Source: Cervus elaphus
Taxonomy: Eukaryota; Chordata; Mammalia; Artiodactyla; Cervidae
Assembly: GCF_910594005.1 (NCBI RefSeq)
Contig: NC_057815.1
Coordinates: forward strand, 84,367,552-84,431,551
Reading direction: 5' to 3'
Length of the DNA stretch: 64,000 nt
Shown in pieces: positions 22,491 through 33,226 of the stretch. Both the position numbers and the translations under genes were made by a program. The notes under the pieces are model-generated. The model was not told the origin of the DNA. It saw nothing but the letters and a program-made list of their open reading frames with translations, and ran no database searches. Every line of letters begins with the position of its first letter. Within the stretch, counting starts at the first letter, position 1.

Positions 22491-22866
22491 CCTCCCGTCT
22501 TCCATCACTCCAAGACTCCCTTCCAGATCTCACTGGAACAGAGTGATGATGTTGACTGTTCAGAAGCAACTTTTCAGAATACTCATTTCCAAATTATCCT
22601 GTCCCTATAAATGTCACTCATGGCCAACTGGGACATGTGCCTACCTGCAGGGTGAAGGGTGGCTGAACCCCCTTGCCCTCCCATTACAACCTTCACTACA
22701 ACTAAAACTTAGGGCACAGCTGGCCACATTATTAAAGGGTTATATTATGGGAATCTAAGTTATTAGTGGCTACTTGTCAACCACAAAATGAATACAATTA
22801 GTTTTTCATCTTGAAAGAGAAAGTCCTTCGCTGGAAATGATCAGAGCTCCCTCCTTTCTTTCACTT
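22491..22866. other. unique sequence left of the large L1
   Basis: Nothing recognised. The 163-codon plus frame at 22267-22758 starts inside the SINE and is judged chance. Confidence 0.45.
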
Positions 22867-22879
22867 CAAAGTCTTCCTC

Positions 22880-23809
22880 TTACATTGACTGATTTGCGGA
22901 TATTAAAGAATCCTTGGGATTCTTTATTCCTGGGATAAAGCCCACTTGGTCATGGTATATGATTTTTTTAATATGTTGTTGGATTCTGTTTGCTAGAATT
23001 TTGTTAAGGATTTTTGCATCTATGTTCATCAGTGATATTGGCCTGTAGTTTTCTTTTTTTGTGGCATCTTTGTCTGGTTTTGGAATTAGGGTGATGGTGG
23101 CCTCATAGAATGAGTTTGGAAGCTTACCTTCTTCTGCAATTTTCTGGAAGAGTTTGAGTAAGATAGGTGTTAGCTCTTCTCTAAATTTTTGGTAGAATTC
23201 AGCTGTGAAGCCATCTGGTCCTGGGCTTTTGTTTGCTGGAAGATTTCTGATTACAGTTTCGATTTCCTTGCTTGTGATGGGTCTGTTAAGATCTTCTATT
23301 TCTTCCTGGTTCAGTTTTGGAAAGTTATACTTTTCTAAGAATTTGTCCATTTCATCCAAGTTGTCCATTTTATTGGCATAGAGCTGCTGGTAGTAGTCTC
23401 TTATGATCCTTTGTATTTCAGTGTTGTCTGTTGTGATCTCTCCATTTTCATTTCTAATTTTGTTAATTTGGTTCTTCTCTCTTTGTTTCTTAATGAGTCT
23501 TGCTAATGGTTTGTCAATTTTGTTTATTTTTTCAAAAAACCAGCTTTTAGCTTTGTTGATTTTTGCTATGGTCTCTTTAGTTTCTTTTGCATTTATTTCT
23601 GCCCTGATTTTTAAGATTTCTTTCCTTCTGCTAACCCTGGGGTTCTTCATTTCTTCCTTCTCTAATTGCTTTAGGTGTAGAGTTAGGTTATTTATTTGGC
23701 TTTTTTCTTGTTTCTTGATGTAAGCCTGTAATGCTATGAACCTTCCCCTTAGCACTGCTTTTACAGTGTCCCATAGGTTTTGGGTTGTTGTGTTTTCATT
23801 TTCATTCAT
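22880..23809 (-). pseudogene. L1 ORF2 inverted part: linker and RT fingers
   Basis: An open frame of 309 codons on the minus strand. Residues 1-100 are the lysine-rich linker after the lost endonuclease. From about residue 160 the reverse transcriptase begins, with the NKSPGPDGF segment and the LIPKPDKD...NYRPISL region, then VGFIPG. The last residues are altered by a small rearrangement near 22905-22925. In a normal element this continues directly into the plus-strand frame at 23883. Too partial to give an active enzyme. Confidence 0.93.
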
Positions 23810-23882
23810 TTCTATACATATTTTGATTTCTTTTTTGATTTCTTCTATGATTTGTTGGTTATTCAGAAGCGTGTTATTTAGC

Positions 23883-24879
23883 CTCCATCAATGTAATACA
23901 CCACATTAACAAATTGAAAGATAAAAACCATATGATTATCTCAATAGATGCAGAGAAAGCCTTTGACAAAATTCAACACTCATTTATGATTAAAACTCTC
24001 CAAAAAGCAGGAATAGAAGGAACATACCTCAACATAATAAAAGCTATATATGACAAACCCACAGCAAGCATCACTCTCAATGGTGAAAAATTGAAAGCAT
24101 TTCCCCTGAAATCAGGAACAAGACAAGGGTGCCCACTCTCACTACTACTATTCAACATAGTGTTGGAAGTTTTGGCCACAGCAATCAGAGCAGAAAAAGA
24201 AGTAAAAGGAATCCAGATAGGAAAAGAAGAAATGAAACTCTCACTGTTTGCAGATGACATGATCCTCTACATAGAAAACCCTAAAGACTCTACCAGAAAA
24301 TTACTAGAGCTAATCAATGAATATAGTAAAGTTGCAGGATATAAAATTAACACACAGAAATCCCTTGCATTCCTATATACTAACAATGAAAAAACAGAAA
24401 GAGAAATTAAGGAAACAATACCATTCACCATTGCAACAAAAAGAATAAAATACTTAGGAGTATATCTACCTAAAGAAACAAAAGACCTATACATAGAAAA
24501 CTATAAAACACTGATGAAAGAAATCAAAGAGCACACAAACAGATGGAGAAACATACCGTGTTCATGGATTGGAAGAATCAATATTGTCAAAATGGCTATT
24601 CTATCCAAAGCAATCTATAGATTCAATGCAATCCCTATCAAGCTACCAATGGTATTTTTCACAGAACTAGACCAAAGAATTTCACAATTTGTATGGAAAT
24701 ACAAAAAACCTCGAATAGCCAAAATAATCTTGAGAAAGAAGAATGGAACTGGAGGAATCAACCTGCCTGACTTCAGACTCTACTACAAAGCCACAGTCAT
24801 CAAGACAGGATGGTACTGGCACAAAGACAGAAATGTAGATCAATGGAACAGAATAGAAAGCCCAGAGATAAATCCATGA
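23883..24879 (+). pseudogene. L1 ORF2 middle part: RT palm and thumb
   Basis: In-frame L1 reverse transcriptase with the SIDAEKAFD aspartate motif, GTRQGCPLS, and the catalytic FADD at 24247-24258. It continues through INIVKMAILSKAIYRFNAIP to SPEINP, where an early TGA at 24877-24879 stops it; a CpG-to-TpG change would explain that stop (inference). The start codon shown at 23914 is internal, because the natural frame came from the part that is now inverted. Confidence 0.95.
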
Positions 24880-25970
24880 ACCTATGGACACCTTATCTTT
24901 GACAAAGGAGGCAAGGATATACAATGGAAAAAAGACAACCTCTTTAACAAGTGGTGCTGGGAAAACTGGTCAACCACTTGTAAAAAAAATGAAACTAGAA
25001 CACTTTCTAACACCATACACAAAAATAAACTCAAAATGGATTAAAGATCTAAATGTAACCAGAAACTATAAAACTCCTAGAGGAGAACATAGGCAAAACA
25101 CTCTCCGACATAAATCACAGCAAGATCCTCTATGACCCACCTCCCAGAATATTGGAAATAAAAGCAAAACTAAACAAATGGGACCTAATGAAACTTAAAA
25201 GCTTTTGCACTACAAAGGAAACTATAAGTAAGGTGAAAAGACAGCCCTCAGATTGGGAGAAAATAATAGCAAATGAAGAAACAGACAAAGGATTAATCTC
25301 AAAAATATACAATCAACTCCTGAAGCTCAATTCCAGAAAAATAAATGACCCAATCAAAAAATGGGCCAAAGAACTAAACAGACATTTCTCCAAAGAAGAC
25401 ATACAGATGGCTAACAAACACATGAAAAGGTGCTCCACATCACTCATTATTAGAGAAATGCAAATCAAAACCACAATGAGGTACCATTACACGCCAGTCA
25501 GGATGGCTGCTATCCAAAAGTCTACAAGCAATAAATGCTGGAGAGGGTGTGGAGAAAAGGGAACCCTCTTACACTGTTGGTGGGAATGCAAACTAGTACA
25601 GCCGCTATGGAGAACAGTGTGGAGATTTCTTAAAAAACTGGAAATAGAACTGCCATATGACCCAGCAATACCACTTCTGGGCATACACACTGAGGAAACC
25701 AGATCTGAAAGAGACACGTGCACCCCAATGTTCATCGCAGCACTGTTTATAATAGCCAGGACATGGAAGCAACCTAGACGCCCATCAGCAGATGAATGGA
25801 TAAGGAAGCTGTGGTACATATACACCATGGAATGTTACTCAGCCGTTAAAAAGAATTCATTTGAATCAGTCCTAATGAGATGGAGGAAACTGGAGCCCCT
25901 TATACAGAGTGAAGTAAGCCAGAAAGATAAAGAACATTACAGCATACTAACACATATATATGGAATTTAG
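24880..25970 (+). pseudogene. L1 ORF2 C-terminal part with cysteine-rich motif
   Basis: L1 coding sequence continues after the TGA, with small frame shifts up to about 25140, then is open from 25152 to 25970 (272 codons). It includes MRYHYTPVRMAAIQ, the cysteine-rich CWRGCGEKGTLLHCWWEC needed for retrotransposition in related L1s, CTPMFIAALFIIARTWKQP and ends at THIYGI. The last 310 bases nearly repeat the copy at 7679-7998. Confidence 0.94.
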
Positions 25971-26317
25971 AAAGATGGTAACGATAACCCTATATGCAAA
26001 ACAGAAAAAGAGACACAGAAATACAGAACAGACTTTTGAACTCTGTGGGAGAAGGTGAGGGTGGGATGTTTCAAAAGAACAGCATGTATATTACCTATGG
26101 TGAAACAGATCACCAGCCCAGGTGGGACGCGTGAGACAAGTGCTCGGGCCTGGTGCACTGGGAAGACCCAGAGGAATCGGGTGGAGAGGGAGGTGGGAGG
26201 GGGGATCGGGATGGGGAATAAGTGTAAATCTATGGCTGATTCATATCAATGTATGACAAAACCCACTGAAATGTTGTGAAGTAATTAGCCTCCAACTAAT
26301 AAAAAAAAAAAAAAAAA

Positions 26318-26371
26318 GATTGAAATGAGCATTAAGAAAAAATAAATAAATAAATTAAATAAAATAAAAAA
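26318..26371 (+). other. short 3' transduction candidate with second A-rich tail
   Basis: Between the L1 poly(A) and the right target copy lie about 18 non-L1 bases (ATTGAAATGAGCATTAAG) and a second A-rich tail made of AAAT/AATAAA units. Their place inside the duplication means they were inserted with the L1. Confidence 0.6.
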
Positions 26372-26410
26372 CAAAGTCTTCCTCTTTCCTTAAACATCCC
26401 TCCTAAACTG

Positions 26411-26602
26411 TTGGCCCTCAGCTGGTAAAGAATCTGCCTGCAGCGCAGGAAACCCCAGTTTGATTCCTGGGTGGGGAAGATACCCTGGAGAAGGGATAGG
26501 CTACCCACTCCAGTATTCTGGCCCAGAGAATTCCATGGACTGTGTAGTCCATGGGGTCGCAAAGATCGGATGCGACTAAGTGACTTTCATTTTCACTTTC
26601 AA
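26411..26602 (+). mobile_element. Bov-tA type SINE, 5' end decayed
   Basis: CTCAGCTGGTAAAGAATCTGC, GGTGGGGAAGATACCCTGGAG, CACTCCAGTATTCTGGCC, GGGGTCGCAAAGATCGGATGCG, with a CACTTTCA-type tail. It lies 24 bases after the L1. Confidence 0.9.
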
Positions 26603-27491
26603 GCCTGTCAAGACAGTGTTTTCAAAAGACACCACCAAGGTGGTTTCAAAATTAGTCATTTGAGATGAATTTTAATAAACTTTCTTTCCTTGCTTCCTGC
26701 TTTTAAATGTCTACTTAAGAACAAACAGAAAGTCAACTCTAGCACTCTTGACAGTTTGAGCCCGATAAAAAGACATTAACATTCCAATAAGCAATAATGT
26801 TCTTTTACGGCATTTTAGTACTGAAAAAGTAAGTGGTTCTAAGACCGCTGTGACTGTTAGTACTTAAATGGCCAAATTATCTTAATTGTCTCAGAAGTGG
26901 TACTAAAGTTTGAAAAAAAGAGACCACACAGGTGAGAAAGAGGGGAAAGTGCCAACATTATCCTCAGCCTTTAGAAGGGAACATTTGTTTGCATTTCACT
27001 CAACAGCAAACCACTTCCCAGTAAATCAAAGCCCAAAGAGGTCCGGGTGGCAAAATTATATGGCACGTGCTACCCTTGGCTGAGTTGTAGTAAATCTAAC
27101 TCTGTTGTGCAGAAAGCTGCTGTGAAGAATTATGAGACCATTTGATTCCAATTTAATCAACTCAGAGTTCCAGGCTGGCCCATTTTGAGGCTGCAGGACA
27201 TTGCATCGCAAGACCTGAGACATATTTTTCTGTTAGGCAGAAAGCTCTTTAGATTCTTGTTGCCCCGATTTGTGTTCAAAAGAGGTCTGATTGCCCTGGG
27301 GAGGTGTGACACGGGGATGAGCTTTGTTCAAGCTGGATAAACTGCCTCCTGGAGAATCACTTACCCAAAGGGAAAGGGAAAGAAGGCTGTGGTGGAAATA
27401 ATTGTGTCTAGCACTATAACTTTATCAAGTGTTTCCTAAACGAATAAAGTGTATCTTCTAAAATAAATTTTCCTCCTTTTCATATTGATAT
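26603..27491. other. repeat-free block, possible conserved sequence
   Basis: About 890 bases without any recognised repeat and with balanced composition, unlike the surroundings. No exon or long frame. It could be non-coding sequence under constraint, but only an alignment can show that. Confidence 0.4.
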
Positions 27492-27650
27492 CTTTTAAAA
27501 TATTTATTTGGCTGCACCAGATCTTCACTGCAGCACGCAGGATCTTTCATTGTGGCATGCAGCATGTGGGATCTAGTTCTCTGATGAAGGATCAAACCCA
27601 GGCCCCCTGCATTGAGAGTGCAGAGTCTTAGCCACTGGATCAGCATGTGG
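27492..27650 (-). mobile_element. CHR-type SINE
   Basis: TATTTGGCTGCACCAGATCTTC, ATGCAGCATGTGGGATCTAG, CCCCCTGCATTGAGAGTGC, CTTAGCCACTGGATCAGCA: the reverse of a CHR SINE. GATATCTT occurs at both flanks (27487-27494 and near 27650), a possible target duplication. Confidence 0.82.
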
Positions 27651-27879
27651 ATATCTTAAACAAAATCTCTTGCCTCATCTTCTTCAGTAATATCTATACT
27701 ACTAATTTTTTTTTCTCCTTACTGCAAACTGCTGAAAAGAATTGTCTATCCTAACAGCTTGCATGCCTCTTCTCTCTATTCCCTGGGATGCAGCCCTAAA
27801 AGGCCTTCTGATTACACACAAATAAGTCAACAAATCAACACTGAGCTCCATTTTGAAATGCCTGATCATCACAGTTCAG

Positions 27880-28980
27880 TCCTCAGCTTATTTGGCCTAC
27901 TAGAAACTCTTTGAGAGAATTAATCCCTCCCTTTTTCTTAGAAGGTATTCTTCACTTGGCTTCCAAGATGGTCCTTTCTGTTGAATATCATCCTATCACA
28001 AATGCTGCTGCCTCTCAGCGGTTGGGTCTGTCTGCCCTATTGTTCCAATCTGCATCTGATCCAGCATTTCAGGATCTGCTCTGAGACCTCTTTTCTTCTT
28101 TGTCTTATACTTACTCCCTACATGTTTACATTCAATAACGGGGCTTTAAGTTTCACGCATATACTGATGACCAAATTTGCATCTCCAGCCTCAGTCTGTC
28201 TCCTGAAATCCAGACTTGTTTTTCAATAACTGCAGTTAAATCCTAATACGTATCTTAAAATGAAAGTTTTCCAAATACACACTTAATACCTCCCTGCTTG
28301 CAATCCTCAATGCAGTGCTCTCCATGTTATTAACCACCAGTTCGATCCTACCCAACCAGAACCTTGTTTTGGCCTCTACTTGACTTTCTCATATTCCTCT
28401 TCCAATCCATCAGCAAATATTAGCATTTTTACACTCAAAATATATTCAGAATCTGCCTCCTTCCTACTATCACCCCTGTACCTCCCTGATCCAAGTCTTC
28501 TTATGTTTAGATTCTTCTGTCTTCTTATGTTTAGGTTCTTGCAAGAGACTTCTAAACATTCTCTTTATTTTTACCTAGGTTTTATTCAGCATATAGATAT
28601 CAGAGCAATTCTCCAAACATCCAAGTCAGATCAAATGATTCCTCTATTCAAATCCCATCTATGCCTCCCTATCCTACTGAGAGTGAAATCCAGATAACTC
28701 TTTATGGCATAGCCTCTTACCACCTCTTTTTGCTTCTGCTTCTATTAGCTCACAAACTCTACATATTATATCAACAACAAGCTTATAACTTGTCCTTAAA
28801 TAGTTCCAGAAGGTTCTCTTCTTGGGTTCTTGAACTTGCGACTCTCACTGCATAGAACGTTCTGTCTTCAGAACACTCTTGTGATTCTTTTAGACCTCTG
28901 TTCAAATGTTTATCAGAAAAACTTCCTGTGATTCCTAAGATATCGCATTCCTACCCACATCACTCCTAGTCCCTTGACCC
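27880..28980 (+). mobile_element. L2 LINE, about 1.1 kb
   Basis: Long sense L2 match with landmarks in order: TTCTTCACTTGGCTTCCAAG, GCATATACTGATGACCAAAT, TTGCATCTCCAGCC, TCCAATCCATCAGCAAATAT, CACTCAAAATATATTCAGAATC, AGATCAAATGATTCCTCTAT, TGTTCAAATGTTTATCAG. Frames are broken. It is the longest L2 in the window. Confidence 0.8.
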
Positions 28981-30974
28981 TGCTTTACTTTTCTTTACCA
29001 AATAGTTTCCATTTATTTGTCACTGGTTCTCTTCCCAGATTAAACTTGAACGTAATGTGCATCTTCTTTTGTTTATATCTATTATCTTGAGTGAAAAGAA
29101 TAGCTCCTGATCTTTGGAAGATTTTTAATATTTTCCAGAACCTGAACAGTTTTTTCACAATAAAGTGTAGCATCAACAAAATTGAATTGTCCTCACCTGA
29201 TTTCAAAGAACATCTAAAAATAAGAGTGACAGGGTGTGGGGATCTCCTGACATTCAAATATATGAAATGTGTGATAGACTCTCAGGATAGAGAACAAGGT
29301 CATACCAATTACACTCTGTGACACTCACTACCTTAGGACACTTGGTAAAGGTCATGCATATTTGAAATAACATTTTCCTTGACAACAGAAAGTGAGTCCC
29401 AGTATAACAATTAAGAAATATTGATTGAGGAAATCTGATGGCTCAGGCTTTATGGGATACAGGGACAGAGAGCCAAGAATCACAGGCTTGTGATGACTTG
29501 GCATCTTTCTAGTTTGCTTGAATCCGTTTTTAGCTTGCACGAATTCATAGGGCACATGCTCAGTACATCTGGCTGAGTGGTCTGGTCCCAATAATGTTTC
29601 CCCATAACTATTAACATAAAACCAGCTCAAATTAATATCTCTGCTAAATTAAACTTGACGTGGTTCAAAATGCAAGCCAATCTGTTTTCAATTCCATAAT
29701 CACTCATCACTCTCATTTTATTAATCCTAGAGACAGAAGCAGCTTAAATGTATTAACTTTGTTAAACAAAATCTGATTTTATGATTCAAATGTCAGTCTT
29801 CACAGTTCAGCAAATTCTTTTAAATATTCTGCAGCATTTTCTCTAGCCTTTACAGAAAATGTTAAATTTTTTTAATAATAAGATAGAGCTGGAAAAATGT
29901 GCCAAATTTTATTGAACTTTATTATCAGTTCTTATCTTTGCCTAGATTTAATTTAAAAAAAAAAAAGAAAAAAGAAACCAAACAATTTTTTAAAAGCATC
30001 AAGATTATTTAGTATTCATTTCACAAAAGCATTTTAGTTACCCTTTGAATAGCAACTTGACAAATCACACCTAGGAATTCAAAATGTCTTGAGGGAGCAT
30101 TTCAGGTGCACCCTTAAGAACAAGGTTTCATTTCATGAGACGCAACAAATAAGGACCTAAGAGAAATATGTTACAACATGAAGTCTCTTCTAAACCTCAT
30201 CTCCAACATCTAATTCTTTTTCTGTAAGGCTCACTGCCTACTCCTACCACCTGAGACCCTGATCGTTGTACATTTCTTTCCCTCACAGGTTGCCATTCTC
30301 TGTTTTCCTACTTGTGATGTCCTAATACGTCCCTGGACAAAAAGTGTGTGCCTGCGAACACTGGAATATGTCTTGTTTCTCCTTGCTTATCACTTGTTTC
30401 TCCTTTTGTATTATTCCAAGTCATTTAACACTCAGAGCCTAATACAAGTATTTTTGGAAACAATATCCTCAACAATATATAGCCAAATGTGCATGGTTGC
30501 ATTTTGAAGGGAGCAATTAAGGACTGTGAAACAGCCTGGACTAATTTAGCGCTAACCTACCAGAATTGACAGACAAAATTGAGTATTAATTATCAGGCCC
30601 TGCCTCCTTACTACAGCTGAGTTTAATTTTCATGGCCTTCATATTACCAAAATAACACAAAAATGAATACACTCTTGTGGCCTTAGCATATGATGATAAA
30701 GGCTAAGCATTTGAACAAACACTGTAATTGTGTGCTGTTACACTGTTCAGTTAGCATTTGTTTCAAGTAGAAAAAATAAAATAATATCAGCATTATATTT
30801 ATAGGATATCATGTGATAATTATGACCATCATAGAGCAATACAAAAAATGCTTAAGATAAATTTTTTTAAAATGTATATATGCTTTGGATTTAAGCATGC
30901 CAAGTGTTTATGAAACAAAGACTAAACAAGAAAATGAAAAAAATGAAAACAATGTTTCTTTTAGGATTGTAGAA
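28981..30974. other. repeat-poor stretch, 2 kb
   Basis: No young repeat. AT-rich, with A-runs near 29952-29975. 30500-30760 contains several TAATTA-type motifs; their significance is unknown. Confidence 0.45.
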
Positions 30975-32110
30975 TATCAAGGAAAAATTGCACTGGATTG
31001 AATTAAACTGGTGAGGAAGACTTTATTCAAAATTATTGCAACAAAAGAGAGACACTGTTGTAATGGCTGGGGCTGAACTGGGGGCAGCAGGAACATAGCA
31101 CAAATTAAACTCAACTCCACTGAAAACAAAGGCAGGAGAGTTTTTAAGCACTTGAGTGAACTGGTGGGAAAGTACAGGAAGACATTAGCAGGGAGGTTGG
31201 AATTTTTTTTTTATTTTTCAGTTCAGTTCAGTTCAGTCGCTCAGTCGTGTCCGACTCTTTGCGACCCTATGAATCGCAGGACGCCAGGCCTTCCTGTCCA
31301 TCACAAACTCCCGGAGTTTACTCAGTCTCATGCCCATCAAGTCAGTGATGCCATCCAGTCATCTCATCCTCTGCTGTCCCCTTCTCCTGCCCCCAATCCC
31401 TCCAAGCATCAGGGTCTTTTCCAATGAGTCAACTCTTCGCATGAGGTAGCCAAAGTATTGGAGTTTCAGCCTCAGCATCAGTCCTTCCAATGAACACCCA
31501 GGACTTATCTCCTTCAGGATGGACTGGTTGGATTTTTATTTTTAATTTTTTCTTATTATTTTTAATTTAAAATATTTAATACAGTTCAATCCTGTGTGTC
31601 TAGTTCATTTTGGCTATTTTGCTGCCTAGCTTGAGGGTAGTTAACTGCTTCAATTTTTTCTGCCTTCTGACTGTGATAACCAAGTTACAAAGTTTTCTGC
31701 TGCATCAAATTTTAAACTTTGCATTGTGCATATTATTTTCATCATTTTCCTTATTAGTGGGAAGACTGTATGATGGGGGCACATATGTTTGCCAATTGCA
31801 CTTACTGAAGCTAAGCTCAATAGAAACTGGGGAATAGGGGTCTTATCTTTCTTGGTGACAACATTTCAAAGGGATGGCTCCAGGTCTCTAGAAAGAACTT
31901 TCTGGATTGTAAAACTGGCAAGAGGCTGGGAGGAGATTTACATCCCTAAAGGGCAGAGAAAGAATTTATTACTGCAAGTTTTCTAAAGTAAATGCTCTAA
32001 GAAAAGGGAGCATATAAGACAGGAGGAAACCAACATAAAATTTAGTCAAATTAAGGAGAGCAGTTGGCCTTTGTGGTCGAGAATATGGGTGGTGTTTTTC
32101 TGCTGACTTT
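30975..32110 (-). mobile_element. possible ERV LTR, split by BovB
   Basis: Plus-strand GGTGAGGAAGACTTTATTCAA (reverse of an AATAAA setting) followed by GAAATGGCTGGGGCTGAACT-like sequence and, after the BovB, AAAGGGATGGCTCCAGGTCTC and CATATAAGACAGGAGGAAACC look like a retroviral LTR in reverse. I cannot name the family, and the right edge is uncertain. Confidence 0.3.
31216..31533 (-). mobile_element. BovB LINE 3' end
   Basis: Starts with four TTCAG units (the BovB 3' tail in reverse), then TCAGTCGTGTCCGACTCTTTG, GCATCAGGGTCTTTTCCAATG and ends at AGGATGGACTGGTTGGA. GTTGGA plus a T-rich run occurs at both sides (31196 and 31527), a likely target duplication. Confidence 0.93.
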
Positions 32111-33006
32111 ATTTTTCTAACATTATATTATTTCTGTAATGAAAATCTAAAACAAGGCAGCAAAAATTGCCTCACTTTAAACATTCTAAATTTCCCAAAA
32201 TGTTCTTTAGGGCAAAACAGTCAAGCCTATCTCCTATGTGCCTGTTTCACTACTGAATTTTATCTTGCAAAGTTGGTCAAGTGTAACAGGCCCTACGGGA
32301 GACCAACTTTTTCAAGACTACAATGAAACAAATCTGAGGATTTTCATTGCTCCTAATTCCTCAGGAAGTGAAATATCAGATTGCTAGATGGGTCTGAGGT
32401 ACATGGTGACCATTAAAATCAGGAGAGGAGACCTCAGAAATCTCTTAGTTCCTCTTTACTTCTTTTCATTATCTTTCCTACTAAAATCTCAATTTTCATT
32501 GAGCAAAACTCCTCCAAGTAGTTTCTGACACCCTCAGTTCACTGTAAGTATTTAAATGCATACTTTTGAATAACATTTTCTAGGAATTCTAGTTTATCCA
32601 AATATTGAGTCTAGCAGTGTTGTAGAGTTAGCAGCTATTTGCCCAGGTACGTTTATGCTAACCTGCATTTCATCTTCCATGAATCCAAATGACAACAGTG
32701 AAAGTCTTTACCAAGGATAAAGAATGCTGCTTTCCTGTCTCAGCTTCATTATAAAATAGGTATATAACACTGATGAAATCTTGCCTTGTCTCTGGCCAAA
32801 CATCACGGATACAAACCAGTAACAGGAAAGGATTAACCTTCAAAATTGCTAAAAACCTCCTTCATCCCCAATTCCCCATGATTCTATTATCTCACAAGAC
32901 CACTGTGGGACAAAAGTTAGTTTGTGTTTGTTCAAGTTTAGAGGAAAATACACTCTCTGTGTCATACATGATTCAAAAGAATAATGTTAGCAGGAGTTTT
33001 AGAATA
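32111..33006. other. unique sequence
   Basis: No repeat or exon recognised. Confidence 0.45.
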
Positions 33007-33226
33007 GGCTTCCTTGGTGGTGGCTCAGTGGTAAGGAATCTGCCTGCCAAAGCAGGAGATGTGGGTTTGATCCTTGGGCCAGGAAGACACCCTGGAGAAG
33101 GAAACGGCAACCCTCTCCAGTATTCCTGCCAGGAAAATCCCATGGACAGAGGAGCCTGGTGGGCTACAGTCTAGGGGCTCACAAATAGTTGGACATGACT
33201 TAGCTAATAAACAACAAAAACAACAA
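33007..33226 (+). mobile_element. Bov-tA type SINE
   Basis: GGCTTCCTTGGTGGTGGCTCAG (three extra bases in the head), GGTTTGATCCTTGG, CTCCAGTATTCCTGCC, AGTTGGACATGACTTAGC and an AACAACAAAAACAACAA tail. Confidence 0.93.

Larger units (their letters stand above)
22867..26386 (+). mobile_element. young 3.5 kb L1, 5'-inverted, with 15-bp TSD
   Basis: The target duplication CAAAGTCTTCCTCTT is perfect at 22867-22881 and 26372-26386. Inside, 22882-23882 is ORF2 sequence on the minus strand and 23883-26299 is the rest of ORF2 plus the 3' UTR on the plus strand, with poly(A) at 26300-26316. The two parts meet with about ten bases of L1 shared by both (TCAATGTAA), so almost nothing was lost. Family knowledge: such copies arise by twin priming during target-primed reverse transcription. 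5' UTR, ORF1 and the ORF2 endonuclease are absent. Confidence 0.95.

Noticed and set aside
22267..22758. Plus-strand open frame of 163 codons
   Set aside because: Starts inside a SINE, crosses a MIR and has no coherent product.
22867..26386. L1 as an active, complete LINE
   Set aside because: Inverted, lacking 5' UTR, ORF1 and the endonuclease, with a stop in ORF2.
31216..31236. CRISPR-like short repeats (TTCAG units)
   Set aside because: These are the BovB 3' tail repeats; the genome is a mammal and there are no spacers.
31152..31427. Open frame with serine-proline-rich text
   Set aside because: Reverse reading of a BovB 3' end; the same text recurs at 46394, 54136 and elsewhere.
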